DNA of 64,000 nt from Pelomonas sp051857475 (GTDB taxonomy: Bacteria > Pseudomonadota > Gammaproteobacteria > Burkholderiales > Burkholderiaceae_C): the NCBI RefSeq assembly GCF_051857475.1, contig NZ_JBPZGZ010000001.1, positions 558,001 to 622,000 of the forward strand. Direction: 5' to 3'. A program made the translations under genes and the position numbers. Under the pieces are notes generated by a model. That model saw only the letters and a program-made list of their open reading frames with translations, searched no databases and had not been told where the DNA came from. Below are positions 32,560-41,316 of the stretch, one piece after another (positions within the stretch are counted from its first letter, which is position 1; every line of letters begins with the position of its first letter).

Positions 32560-33354
32560 TCATGCGAGCAGTTCCAGCACCAATTCCGCGGTTGCGTCGG
32601 GTTTCTCGAAGGGGAAGAGGTGGGAGCCCTCCATCCAGCGCCAGTTCTCACCGACCAGCTTCTTGGATGCCGCCGCACCGGCCTGACGCAGTTCTGCCGA
32701 GCGCGTGCCGCCGACGAAGGCCACCGGGCATTGCGGCGGGCGCAGGCGCAGCAGCAGTGGCAGGTGGTGGGGCAGGGTGCGGTAGATGTGGGCTTCGACC
32801 TCGCGGGTGAAGCGCAGCCTGACCTGGCCGTCGCCGCCCTCCTCGAAGCCGGCGGCGATGTAGTCGGCCAGCACCCGTGGGTCCCAGCGGGCAAAGATCT
32901 TCTTGGCCGAAAAATGCTTGTGGACGGCGTCGCGGTCCGGCCAGACATCGCGGCGCTCGCGGGCGATCTTGGACGGGCCGTAGCGGTGGATCAGCCCGGT
33001 CGTCTTGGCCAGGGCGACGGCGGCGGCTTTCATGCCGGAGACGACGGGCGAGTCCAGCATGACCAGGCGGCTGACCAAATCCGGTCGGCGGCAGGTGGCC
33101 ATCAGGCTCAGCATGCCGCCCAGGGAGTGGCCGACCAGGGCGACCTGGCCATTCGGTCTAACCTCGGTATCGATGAAATCCAGCAACTGGTTGCGCAACT
33201 GGCGCCAGTCGCCGGTGACCGGGAAGCGCGGGTCGTGGCCGAAGCGGTCCAACGCCTCGACACGCCAGCCGGCGGCACGCCAGCGTTCGAACAGCACGCG
33301 GTAGCAGCCAGCGGGGTAGCTGTTGGCGTGGGAGAAGACCAGCGTTTTCTTCAT
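32560..33354 (-). CDS. Alpha/beta hydrolase
   Basis: A 264-residue cytoplasmic serine hydrolase fold. The nucleophile elbow GHSLGG is at about residues 77-82, in VALVGHSLGGMLSLMA. The charge-relay His is likely in EGSHLFPFEKP near the C-terminus, where the family usually has it. No signal peptide is present. Substrate is unknown; the family includes esterases and lipases. I use the ATG at 33354 (MKKTLVFSHANS), since an upstream extension to 33438 shows no protein-like sequence. It is separated from pyrG by repeat copy 3 and from the binding-like gene upstream by 58 bases. Confidence 0.85.
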   Translation of the reverse strand: MKKTLVFSHANSYPAGCYRVLFERWRAAGWRVEALDRFGHDPRFPVTGDWRQLRNQLLDFIDTEVRPNGQVALVGHSLGGMLSLMATCRRPDLVSRLVMLDSPVVSGMKAAAVALAKTTGLIHRYGPSKIARERRDVWPDRDAVHKHFSAKKIFARWDPRVLADYIAAGFEEGGDGQVRLRFTREVEAHIYRTLPHHLPLLLRLRPPQCPVAFVGGTRSAELRQAGAAASKKLVGENWRWMEGSHLFPFEKPDATAELVLELLA

Positions 33355-33412
33355 GGGCCCGCAGTGTGCCTGCGCAGTGCCCAGCAGTTTTGGAGTGCCG
33401 CCTCCAGACGGC

Positions 33413-34231
33413 TCAGTCCTGCGGCAGCTGCAGTTCAATCACGCGGCGCCTGCCGGCATGGATCTCGTCCAAGCTGCGCCTGAAGCTGGGAATGCTGTGG
33501 AACAGGCTGTCAAAACTGCCGTCGGCCATGGCGGCGCGCAGGCCGCGCTCGACGCGATCGGCCAGGGTCGGGTTCTTGCGGCTCACGAAGAAATAGAAGG
33601 GCACGCGGTAGTGCAGGAATAGGCTGTTCTCTATGGCGAGACCGCTGTGCTGGGACTGCTCGAACCAGGCTTCGTAGACGCCGCGCGGCATGTAGTCGAA
33701 GCGCTTGCCGCTCAGCATCGCGAACAGCTGTTCGTAGCTGATGGACGTGACCACCGGCAGGCCGTTGGCGCGCAGCACGGCGGTCGAGGGCCAGCCGTCG
33801 CCGGCGCCGGCGGCGAGTTGGCGCAGATCGGCCAACGTGCGCACGGCCCGGAAGCGCCCCTGGTCGCCCTTGCGGATCAGGAAGACGCGGTAGTCGTTGA
33901 GCTCGCGCAGCAGCGAGATGCGGACCGGCAGCAATTCGGCCTCGCGCTTGGCGTCGGTGCCGTCCCAGATCAGGTTGAGGGCACCGTTGTTCTTCAGCTC
34001 GGCGAACTGGCGTGGGCCGCTCATGGCCTCGTCGTAGTGCTGGATCTCGAAGGGACCGTCGCTGGCGCGCGTCTTCTCCAGCGCCAGCCGCAGCAGCTGC
34101 GGGAAATAGCGGGAGTGCTCGTGAGCGCTGGGCGCCAGCTGCGGGATGGTGAGGCGCAGCGGCTGCGCGGCGCGCGCGGGGGCCAGGGCGGCCGAGGACA
34201 GCAGGGCCAGGACTGCGCGGCGCTGCATCAT
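33413..34231 (-). CDS. Orphan periplasmic solute-binding-like protein (paralogue)
   Basis: A 272-residue protein with a short signal peptide (about 1-22, ending ARAAQ). It has a two-lobe binding-protein fold, with a mid-section LIWDGTDAKREAELLPVRIS and the C-terminal YRVPFYFFVSRKNPTLADRV followed by RAAMADGSFDSLFHS. The last segment matches its paralogue at 13869-14750 (YFFVS...AMTDGSF). No transport components lie nearby. It begins at MMQRR (34231), five bases after the mutS stop, so it is likely co-transcribed with mutS, which is an odd partner. A frame upstream to 35878 is a shadow of mutS. Confidence 0.75.
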   Translation of the reverse strand: MMQRRAVLALLSSAALAPARAAQPLRLTIPQLAPSAHEHSRYFPQLLRLALEKTRASDGPFEIQHYDEAMSGPRQFAELKNNGALNLIWDGTDAKREAELLPVRISLLRELNDYRVFLIRKGDQGRFRAVRTLADLRQLAAGAGDGWPSTAVLRANGLPVVTSISYEQLFAMLSGKRFDYMPRGVYEAWFEQSQHSGLAIENSLFLHYRVPFYFFVSRKNPTLADRVERGLRAAMADGSFDSLFHSIPSFRRSLDEIHAGRRRVIELQLPQD

Positions 34232-34236
34232 GCGAC

Positions 34237-36822
34237 TCAACCGTTGTTCGCGATGCGCTTGAGCTGGTAGAGCGCTTCCAGGGCGTCGCGCGGCGACATC
34301 GCGTCGGGGTCGACCTTGGCCAGGGCCTGCAGCAGCTCGCTGGGTTCGGGCAGGGGCGGCGGCGCGGGCGGGGCGGCGAAGAGATCGAACTGGTCGTCGG
34401 CCGCGTTCTGGCGTGCCTCCAGCGCCTCCAGCGTCGCGCGCGCCTGGCGCACCAGGCTGGCGGGCATGCCGGCCAGCTTGGCGACCTGCACGCCATAGCT
34501 GCGGCTGGCAGGGCCGGCTTGCAGTTCGTGCAGGAAGACGATGTCCTCGCCGCTTTCGACAGCGGACACATGCCAGTTCTGCGCCATCGAATGCTTGGCC
34601 GGGAACTCGGTCAGCTCGAAGTAGTGGGTGGCGAACAGCGTGAAGGCGCGCGTCTTGTCGTGCAGATGGCTGGCGATGGCCGAGGCCAGCGCCAGGCCAT
34701 CGAAGGTCGACGTTCCCCGCCCGATCTCGTCCATCAGCACCAGGGACTGGTCGGTCGCCGAGTGCAGGATGGCCGCGCCTTCGGTCATTTCCAGCATGAA
34801 GGTGGACTGGGCGTTGGCCAGGTCGTCGGCCGCGCCGATGCGGGTGTGGATGGCGTCCATGGGCCCGAGGCGGCAGCTGGTGGCGGGCACATAGCTGCCG
34901 ATGGCGGCCAGCAGCGCGATCAGCGCCACCTGGCGCATGAAGGTGCTCTTGCCGCCCATGTTGGGGCCGGTGATGACCAGCATGCGGGTGCGCGCGTCCA
35001 ACCGGCAGTCGTTGGGCATGAACTCGGCACCGCCGGTTTCGGCCAGGCGTGCCTGCACGACGGGGTGGCGGCCGGCTTCGATTTCCAGGCAGGGCTGGCT
35101 GACGAACTCGGGCCGGCACCAGTTCAGCGTGATGGCGCGCTCTGCCAGGGCCGCGAGGGCATCCAGGCCCGCCAGCGTTCGGCCCAGGGCCGTCAGCGGT
35201 TCCAGCCGCGTGATCAGCGCATCGATGACCTGCTCGTAGAGCAGCTTCTCGCGCGACAGCGCGCGCTCGTTGGCGGACAGGGCCTTGTCCTCGAAGGCCT
35301 TGAGCTCGGGCGTGATGTAGCGCTCGGCGTTCTTCAACGTCTGGCGGCGCTGATAGTCCATCGGCACCTTGTCGACTTGGCCCTGGGTGACCTCGATGTA
35401 GAAGCCGTGCACGCGGTTGAACTGCACGCGCAGATTGGCGATGCCGGTGCGGGCGCGCTCTCGCGTCTCCAGGTCGAGCAGGAAGCCGTCGCAGTTCTGC
35501 TGGATGCCGCGCAGCTCGTCCAGGTCGGCATCGAAGCCGTCGGCGATGACACCGCCGTCCCGGGCCAGCACTGCCGGCTCCAGCGCGATGGCACGTTCCA
35601 GCAGTTCCAGCACGTCGGACGGCGGGTTCATGCTCGCATCGCGCAGCGCAGCGGGCGTCGTGGCACGCAGGGCGGGCAGGGCCTGCAGCGTGGCGCGCAG
35701 GCCGGTCAGCTCGCGCGGGCGCACCTGGCGCAGGGCGATGCGGGCGGAGATGCGCTCGACGTCGCTGACCGACTTCAATGCCTCGCGCAGCGGCTCGAAG
35801 CCCTCGGCATGCAGGGCGGCAATCGCGTTGTGGCGGGAGATGGCCTCGGCGCGGTCCCGCTTGGGATGCAGCAGCCATTGGCGCAGCGTGCGGCTGCCCA
35901 TGCCGCTCTTGCAGCTGTCGATCAGCGAGAACAGCGTCGGGCTGGTCTCGCCGCGCAGGGTCTGCACCAGCTCCAGATTGCGCTGGGTGGCGGGTGGCAG
36001 ATCGAGCAGTTCGCTGGCGCGCTGCACGCGCAGCGAACGCACATGGGCCAGGGCCCGGCCCTGGGTGTGCTCGGCAAAGGCCAGCAGGGCGCTGCCGGCG
36101 GCGTGGGCCAGGGTCAGCTCATGGGCGTTGAAGCCCTGCAGATTGGCCACGCCCAGTTGCTCGCTGAGCTTGCGCTGACCTAAGGCAGCGTCGAACTGCC
36201 ATGCCGGCCGGTTCGTCACCGGGAAGCGAGCCTTCATGACGCCGGCCGGCTGCTGCTCGCGGTTGACCAGGATCTCGGCGGGCATCAGCCGCGCCAGCCA
36301 GGCCGGCAGCTCGATGTCGCTGCATTCGGCCAGGCCGATTTCGCCCTGGGTCAGCGACAGCCAGGCTAGGCCATGGCGTCGGCCATGCCCGGAGACCGAC
36401 AGCAGCACGGCGTCCTGCTTGTCGGCCAGCAGCTCCGTATCGGTGATAGTGCCCGGCGTGACGACGCGCACCACCTTGCGCTCGACGGGGCCCTTGCTCG
36501 CGCCGACTTCGCCCACCTGCTCGGCGATGGCGACCGCCTCGCCCAGCTTGATCAGCTTGGCGAGATAGCTTTCCAGCGCATGCACCGGCACGCCGGCCAT
36601 GATGACGGGCTGGCCGGCGCTCTGGCCGCGCTGGGTCAGCGTGATGTCCAGCAGCGCATTGCACTTGCGGGCGTCGTCGTAGAAGACTTCGTAGAAATCG
36701 CCCATCCGGTACAGCAGCAGGGTGTCCGGGAAGTCCGCCTTCAAACCCAGGTACTGGGCCATCATGGGCGTGTGAGGAGCGAGGTCGGGGGCGGCGGAAT
36801 CGGCTTTCATCGAGCCGCGCAT
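34237..36822 (-). CDS. mutS: DNA mismatch-repair ATPase MutS
   Basis: An 861-residue MutS that recognises base mismatches and short loops and starts repair with MutL. The N-terminal mismatch-binding motif is intact as F-Y-E in YRMGDFYEVF, where the Phe wedges into DNA and the Glu contacts the mismatch. The clamp and connector domains follow. The C-terminal ABC-type ATPase contains the Walker A GPNMGGKST and a DEIGRGTSTFDG signature. The start is either 36822 (MRGSMK) or 36810 (MKADS); neither has a clear Shine-Dalgarno. It begins three bases after the Bug-protein stop. Confidence 0.97.
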   Translation of the reverse strand: MRGSMKADSAAPDLAPHTPMMAQYLGLKADFPDTLLLYRMGDFYEVFYDDARKCNALLDITLTQRGQSAGQPVIMAGVPVHALESYLAKLIKLGEAVAIAEQVGEVGASKGPVERKVVRVVTPGTITDTELLADKQDAVLLSVSGHGRRHGLAWLSLTQGEIGLAECSDIELPAWLARLMPAEILVNREQQPAGVMKARFPVTNRPAWQFDAALGQRKLSEQLGVANLQGFNAHELTLAHAAGSALLAFAEHTQGRALAHVRSLRVQRASELLDLPPATQRNLELVQTLRGETSPTLFSLIDSCKSGMGSRTLRQWLLHPKRDRAEAISRHNAIAALHAEGFEPLREALKSVSDVERISARIALRQVRPRELTGLRATLQALPALRATTPAALRDASMNPPSDVLELLERAIALEPAVLARDGGVIADGFDADLDELRGIQQNCDGFLLDLETRERARTGIANLRVQFNRVHGFYIEVTQGQVDKVPMDYQRRQTLKNAERYITPELKAFEDKALSANERALSREKLLYEQVIDALITRLEPLTALGRTLAGLDALAALAERAITLNWCRPEFVSQPCLEIEAGRHPVVQARLAETGGAEFMPNDCRLDARTRMLVITGPNMGGKSTFMRQVALIALLAAIGSYVPATSCRLGPMDAIHTRIGAADDLANAQSTFMLEMTEGAAILHSATDQSLVLMDEIGRGTSTFDGLALASAIASHLHDKTRAFTLFATHYFELTEFPAKHSMAQNWHVSAVESGEDIVFLHELQAGPASRSYGVQVAKLAGMPASLVRQARATLEALEARQNAADDQFDLFAAPPAPPPLPEPSELLQALAKVDPDAMSPRDALEALYQLKRIANNG

Positions 36823-36825
36823 TAT

Positions 36826-37794
36826 CTAGTCGGCCGGTACCCGCAGCGCCCGCTCCCTCTCCTTGGCGATGCGCGCCGCAAAGTCGGCCGCACTGCCGCC
36901 CGTCGGCAGGTTGCTGACGTCCAGAATCCTGGCGCGGATGTCGGGCTGGCGCAGGGCTTCGTTGACGACCGCATTGATCAGGCGCAGCCGCTCCGGTGGC
37001 ACGCCGCGCGGTGCGAACAGGCCGAAGGTGGAGACCAGGTTGGCCTCCGGGAAGCCCAGTTCGGCCAGCGTCGGCACGTCGGGCAGCACCGGCAGCCGCG
37101 TCGGCGAGCCGATGGCCAGCGGCTTCAGCAGGCCGCGCTGCACGTATTGCAGCTGCTGCGCGGCGACGTTGGACGACAGCAGTTCGAACTGGCCGGCCAG
37201 GGCGTCGGTCAGCTGCTGGCCGCCGCCCTTGTAGGGTATGTGGGTGATGGCCACACCGGCCGCGCTGCGGATCTGCGCCAGCACCATGTGGCCGACCGTG
37301 GCCTGGCCGGAGGTGGCCCAGCGCAGCTTGCCCGGCGCGGCCCGCGCGGCGGCCAGCATGGCGGCGAAGTTGGCGGGCTTGAACGAGGGATGGGCCAGCA
37401 CCAGCACCGGCGTGTCCATCAGGCTGACCACCGGCGTGATGTCGTGCAGCAGGGCCTCGCTGCCGCGCCCCGTCGGCTGCGAGGGCGCCGCGGCGGGCGC
37501 AAAGACCAGGGGTGAGATGGCGCAATAGGCCAGCGTATAGCCGTCAGGCGCGGTGTGCGCCAGCGCCTCCAGCGCGACCAGGCCGCCAGCACCCGCACGG
37601 CTCTCGACGAGGACCGGCACCTTCAGCCGCGCGCTCATGAAATGCGCCAGGCCGCGCGCCGTGTCGTCGCTGACGCCGCCGGGAGGGTAGGCCACGACGA
37701 GATGGATGGGCCGCGACGGCCAGGGCTCGTCGGCACTCCAGGCCGGTGAGCACAGGGCGGCGCCGGCGCTCGCCAGCAGCGCGCGCCTATGCAT
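36826..37794 (-). CDS. Bug-family tripartite tricarboxylate transporter binding protein
   Basis: A 322-residue periplasmic receptor of the Bug/TctC family. It has a signal peptide (about 1-20), then the typical WPSRPIHLVVAYPPGGVSDD and VESRAGAGGLVALEAL loops that bind carboxylates, THIPYKGGGQQLTDALAGQF and LPDVPTLAELGFP near the C-terminus. Tct membrane subunits are not adjacent, which is common for this large paralogue family in Burkholderiales. The ATG at 37794 lies inside the last eight bases of the LysR gene. It is therefore co-transcribed with a regulator that faces a porin and hydrolase module, which hints that the ligand is a carboxylate from that pathway. Confidence 0.93.
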   Translation of the reverse strand: MHRRALLASAGAALCSPAWSADEPWPSRPIHLVVAYPPGGVSDDTARGLAHFMSARLKVPVLVESRAGAGGLVALEALAHTAPDGYTLAYCAISPLVFAPAAAPSQPTGRGSEALLHDITPVVSLMDTPVLVLAHPSFKPANFAAMLAAARAAPGKLRWATSGQATVGHMVLAQIRSAAGVAITHIPYKGGGQQLTDALAGQFELLSSNVAAQQLQYVQRGLLKPLAIGSPTRLPVLPDVPTLAELGFPEANLVSTFGLFAPRGVPPERLRLINAVVNEALRQPDIRARILDVSNLPTGGSAADFAARIAKERERALRVPAD

Positions 37795-38707
37795 CGCGAT
37801 GGGTCTGGGCGATGCGGCGCGCCAGCGCAAGGAAGGTGCCCGTCGGGCCGGCCTGGTCGTGGCTGCGGTAGGCCAGCGTCAGCGGGGCTTCGAGCTGGGC
37901 ATGCTTCTCCAGCGGCCGGCAGACGATGGAGTGGGCATGCATGCCCCGCATCGAGGCCGGTACGACCGAGATGCCGGCGCCGGCAGCGACGAGGTTGAGG
38001 TTCATCGTCATGCGGTCGACCTCGATGAAGCTGCGTGGTCGCACGCCGTGGCGTTCGCACAGGGCCAGCAGGTTGGCATAGAGGCCGGGCGCGCCCGGAC
38101 GGCGCACGAGGATGAGGTCCTGGTTTTCCAACTCGCCCAGAGGTACGGGCGTGGTCGATGCGCGTGGCACCGAGGCCAGACGGTGGTCCAGCGGCAAGGC
38201 CAGCAGGGCCGGCTCCGTCAACAGGGTCTCGAAGCCGACGCCCTCGGGCTGGGCCACCGGCACGCGCAGGAAGCCGCAATGCAGCTTGCCCTTGGCAATC
38301 GCCTCGGTCAGCCCGGCGGCGTTGTCCTCGGTCATGGTCAGCGCGATGCCGGGCTGCTCGCTGCGGCAGGCGCGCAACACCGCCGGCGTGAAGGCGTGCG
38401 CGGCGGCCGAGCTGGTGAAGCCGATGGTCAGCACGCCATGCTGACCGCTGGCCAGTCGCGCCATGCGGTCGCGCATGTCCGTGAAGTCGCGCAGCAGGCG
38501 CTTGGCCTCCTCGAGGAACTGGCGGCCACCGTCGGTCAGGCTCACCCCCTTGGGATGACGGTGCAGCAGCACCAGGCCGAGCTCCTGCTCCAGCGCCTTG
38601 ATCTGCTGGCTCAGCGGCGGCTGCTGCATGCCGAGCAGGGCCGCGGCTCGTGTCATGTGGCCCGTCTCGGCCACGGTCACGAAGTAGCGCAGATGGCGCA
38701 GCTCCAT
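37787..38707 (-). CDS. LysR-family regulator of the porin/hydrolase module
   Basis: A 306-residue LysR regulator. Its N-terminal HTH starts MELRHLRYFVTVAETGHMTR with MQQPPLSQQIKALEQELG as the recognition region, a common opening in the CatR/BenM-like aromatic-acid branch. The effector domain follows, with GFLRVPVAQPEGV and GELENQDLILVRRPG. GGAGA lies seven bases before the ATG at 38707. It diverges from the porin gene at 38830 across 122 bases and overlaps the downstream Bug gene. Control of the porin and hydrolase is inferred from this arrangement. The inducer is unknown. Confidence 0.92.
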   Translation of the reverse strand: MELRHLRYFVTVAETGHMTRAAALLGMQQPPLSQQIKALEQELGLVLLHRHPKGVSLTDGGRQFLEEAKRLLRDFTDMRDRMARLASGQHGVLTIGFTSSAAAHAFTPAVLRACRSEQPGIALTMTEDNAAGLTEAIAKGKLHCGFLRVPVAQPEGVGFETLLTEPALLALPLDHRLASVPRASTTPVPLGELENQDLILVRRPGAPGLYANLLALCERHGVRPRSFIEVDRMTMNLNLVAAGAGISVVPASMRGMHAHSIVCRPLEKHAQLEAPLTLAYRSHDQAGPTGTFLALARRIAQTHRDA

Positions 38708-38753
38708 GTTGTCTCCATATTTATTAAGTCTTCTGTCGAGGTGTTTACTGTAT

Positions 38754-38782
38754 TTGACGCTATGAGGTCGCGTCACTAAGGT
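38754..38782 (+). promoter_or_regulatory. Candidate promoter of the porin/hydrolase operon
   Basis: TTGACG at 38754-38759 matches the -35 consensus in five of six positions and is followed after 17 bases by TAAGGT at 38777-38782, three of six to the -10. It lies 47 bases before the porin ATG in the AT-rich gap next to the LysR gene, where an activator could compensate for the weak -10. Confidence 0.5.
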
Positions 38783-38829
38783 CCGGCCCGGATTCCGATC
38801 TGCCACAACACAAAGACCAGGAGACAAAG

Positions 38830-39900
38830 ATGAAGACAAGAATTTCGAGGGTGGCTTTTCTCGCCCTGACCGCCGCGGCAGCGAGCGTTCAGGCCCAGCA
38901 GACCAGCAGCGTGCAGCTGTTTGGCCTGCTGGACATCGGGGCGCAATACCTGAAGGCCGATGGCGTGGGCAAGCGCTGGCTGGTCAACAGCGACGGCAAC
39001 ACGTCCAGCCGCGTCGGCGTGCGCGGCACGGAAGACCTGGGCGGCGGGCTCAAGGTCGGCTTCTGGCTGGAGTCGGCAGTGGCCGTGGACGACGGCACCA
39101 GCGGCGCCACCAGCAGCAACAACAAGGATTCGGTCAGCGGCGGCCTCACCTGGGGGCGGCGCGCGACGGTGCAGGTTTCGGGCGATTGGGGCGAACTGCG
39201 CCTGGGCCGCGACTACGTGCCGTCCTTCGGCAACCTGACCACGACCATGCATCCCTTCGGCACCAACGGCGTCGGCAGCTCGGGCCTGATGTACTACCCG
39301 GTGGCCGCCAACGGTACGACGGCGCGCACCAATGTGCGGGCGTCCAACTCCATCGGCTACTTCCTGCCCGCGGGCCTGGGCGGCGTCTATGCCCATCTGA
39401 TGCTGGCCCTGGGCGAGCAGGGCGATGGCCCGACGCACAAGGACGGCGAGCTGACGGGCATCCGCATCGGCTGGCGCAACGAGGCCTTCAATGTCTCGGC
39501 GGCCACGTCGAAGACGCGCTATGCGACGGGCGACTACACGCAGAGCAATGTCGGCGCAGCCTGGCAGATCGGGCCGGTCAAGCTGATGGGCCTGTGGGGC
39601 CAGAACAAGGTCGGCGTCACCAGGACGACGGCGCGCATGATCGGCGGGCAATGGCAGGTCGGCGTGCAGGACGAGATTCGTTTCGCCTACACGACGCTGG
39701 ACGCGAAGAACGTGGCCAGCGACGCGACCCATCTCGCGCTGGGCTGGGTGCATGACCTGTCCAAGCGCACGGCGCTGTATGCCAACGTCGCGCGCATCGA
39801 CAACAAGGCGGCGGGCGTACGCTTCAATGTGGGCATCGCGCCGACGCAGCCGGGCGGCAACAGCAGCGGCGTCGAGGCCGGCGTGCGACACAGTTTCTGA
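38830..39900 (+). CDS. Gram-negative porin (16-strand type)
   Basis: A 356-residue porin with a signal peptide (about 1-22, ending VQAQQ). SSVQLFGLLDIGAQYLKADG is the family first strand, VGVRGTEDLGGGLKVGFWLE is the classic L2 region, and WGELRLGRDYVPSF is the L3 constriction loop. It ends in the conserved terminal Phe (GVEAGVRHSF). It forms trimers in the outer membrane for small-solute diffusion. AGGAGACAAAG precedes the ATG. The secreted hydrolase gene follows after 16 bases, and a divergent LysR regulator lies upstream. It probably supports uptake of the substrate or product of the hydrolase. Confidence 0.93.
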   Translation: MKTRISRVAFLALTAAAASVQAQQTSSVQLFGLLDIGAQYLKADGVGKRWLVNSDGNTSSRVGVRGTEDLGGGLKVGFWLESAVAVDDGTSGATSSNNKDSVSGGLTWGRRATVQVSGDWGELRLGRDYVPSFGNLTTTMHPFGTNGVGSSGLMYYPVAANGTTARTNVRASNSIGYFLPAGLGGVYAHLMLALGEQGDGPTHKDGELTGIRIGWRNEAFNVSAATSKTRYATGDYTQSNVGAAWQIGPVKLMGLWGQNKVGVTRTTARMIGGQWQVGVQDEIRFAYTTLDAKNVASDATHLALGWVHDLSKRTALYANVARIDNKAAGVRFNVGIAPTQPGGNSSGVEAGVRHSF

Positions 39901-39916
39901 GCAGAAAGACAGCGAG

Positions 39917-41251
39917 ATGAAGACGACGATGAAGTGGGCGGGGGCAGGGATGCTGCTGGCGGCGGGCTTGTCTCCCGCCGCGGCTTTCGACACCGCGGCC
40001 GAGATCCCGCCCGTGTCGACGGCGTGCCCGCAGAACGTCGGCGAAGGCACGACCTGCCTGGCGGGGCGGGACAGTGCCGGTGCCTTCTATCTGATCGCCA
40101 TGCCCAAGGCCTGGAACGGCGACCTGGTGCTGCATTCCCATGGTGGCCCCTTCCTCGGCGCGCCGACGGCCAAGCGCGTGGCTGAAGACCTGGAGCGCTG
40201 GTCGGTCATGCCCCGCCTGGGCTATGCCTGGGCGGCGTCCAGCTACCGCCAGGGCGGGGTGGCGGTGACCGCTGCCGCCGAGGACACCGAGAGGTTGAGG
40301 CAGCTCTTCATCGACAAGGTGGCGAGACCGAAGCATGTGTGGCTGCATGGCCAGTCCTGGGGCGCCAGCGTGGCGGCCAAGGGGGCGGAGCTCTTCACCG
40401 AGGGCCGGCCCTACGACGCGGTGCTGCTGACGGCCGGCGTGCTGGGCGGGGGCACGCGCAGCTACGACTTCCGTCTCGACCTGCGCGTCGTCTACCAATA
40501 CCTCTGCCACAACCACCCGCTGCCCACCGAGACGCAGTACCCGCTCAATATCGGCTTGCCGACGGATGCCAAGCTGACCCAGCATGAACTGGCGCGGCGT
40601 GTCGACGACTGCCTGGGGCTGGACAAGCCGGCGGCCCAGCGTTCGGCCGAGCAGGCAGCCAAGGTGAAGACCCTGGTTGATGTCATCCACATCCCGGAGC
40701 GCAGCATCGCTTCGCATCTGAATTGGGCGACCTGGCATTTCCAGGATGTCGTCCAGAAGCGCACCGGCGGCGCCAGCCCCTTCGGCAATGCGGGCGTGGT
40801 CTACGCCGGTTCGGCGGATGACGCGGCGCTGAATGCGGGGGTGCTGCGCTACACGGCCGATGCCAAGGCCGTGGCCACCTTGGCAGCGGATGCCGACCTG
40901 AGCGGGCGCATCCCGGTGCCGGTGCTGACGGTGCATGCCATCCACGACCCGACCGCCGTGGTTGAGTTGCAAGACAGCTTCGGCCGCGCCATGGCGGCGG
41001 CCGGGCGCGAGGCGGCCCTGGTGCAGACCTACACCGGTGACCGCGACCACAGCTATCTCAGCGACCCGACCTATGCGGCGCTGATGGAAGCCTTGTCGGC
41101 CTGGGCGACGCAGGGGAAGAAGCCGACGGCCGAGGGCGTGGCGGCGGGCTGCGAGAAGGCGAGGGCGGCGCTGGGGGCGACCTGCAAGTTCGAGCCTGGG
41201 TTCACGCCCAAGCCCTTGGACACCCGCGTGCCGCCGCGGGCGAAGCCATAA
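39917..41251 (+). CDS. Secreted alpha/beta hydrolase
   Basis: A 444-residue exported hydrolase. It has a signal peptide (about 1-23, ending SPAAA), then an alpha/beta fold with the nucleophile elbow GQSWG (in VWLHGQSWGASVAA) and a C-terminal His in TGDRDHSYLSD. A large cap insertion lies between. Cysteines at CPQN, TTCLAG, LCHN, DDCLG, GCEKA and TCKF suggest periplasmic disulfides. The start at 39917 (MKTTMKW) is 16 bases after the porin stop; the frame to 39752 is a shadow. It is followed by a strong bidirectional hairpin. Ester or amide hydrolysis of an external compound, feeding the porin and Bug receptor, is inferred. Confidence 0.8.
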   Translation: MKTTMKWAGAGMLLAAGLSPAAAFDTAAEIPPVSTACPQNVGEGTTCLAGRDSAGAFYLIAMPKAWNGDLVLHSHGGPFLGAPTAKRVAEDLERWSVMPRLGYAWAASSYRQGGVAVTAAAEDTERLRQLFIDKVARPKHVWLHGQSWGASVAAKGAELFTEGRPYDAVLLTAGVLGGGTRSYDFRLDLRVVYQYLCHNHPLPTETQYPLNIGLPTDAKLTQHELARRVDDCLGLDKPAAQRSAEQAAKVKTLVDVIHIPERSIASHLNWATWHFQDVVQKRTGGASPFGNAGVVYAGSADDAALNAGVLRYTADAKAVATLAADADLSGRIPVPVLTVHAIHDPTAVVELQDSFGRAMAAAGREAALVQTYTGDRDHSYLSDPTYAALMEALSAWATQGKKPTAEGVAAGCEKARAALGATCKFEPGFTPKPLDTRVPPRAKP

Positions 41252-41254
41252 ACG

Positions 41255-41281
41255 AACAAGGCCCGCGATGCGGGCCTTGTT
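41255..41281. terminator. Strong bidirectional hairpin between convergent genes
   Basis: AACAAGGCCCGC (41255-41266) and GCGGGCCTTGTT (41270-41281) are perfect 12-base complements around the loop GAT, starting three bases past the hydrolase stop and ahead of the convergent TonB-like gene. The TTGTT end gives a short U-rich run. Confidence 0.75.
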
Positions 41282-41292
41282 GATTCAGCGAA

Positions 41293-41310
41293 GCTTCGAG
41301 TTATCGAAGC
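41293..41310 (-). terminator. Small hairpin after the TonB-like gene
   Basis: GCTTCGA and TCGAAGC pair around GTTA, seven bases past the stop of the minus-strand TonB-like gene. It is AT-richer than its neighbours and may act with the larger hairpin at 41255-41281. Confidence 0.45.
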
Positions 41311-41316
41311 GTCTAA

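Noticed and set aside
33413..35878. An 821-residue fusion of the binding-like protein with upstream sequence
   Set aside because: The upstream part is the mutS gene read in the wrong frame; a signal peptide starts at 34231.
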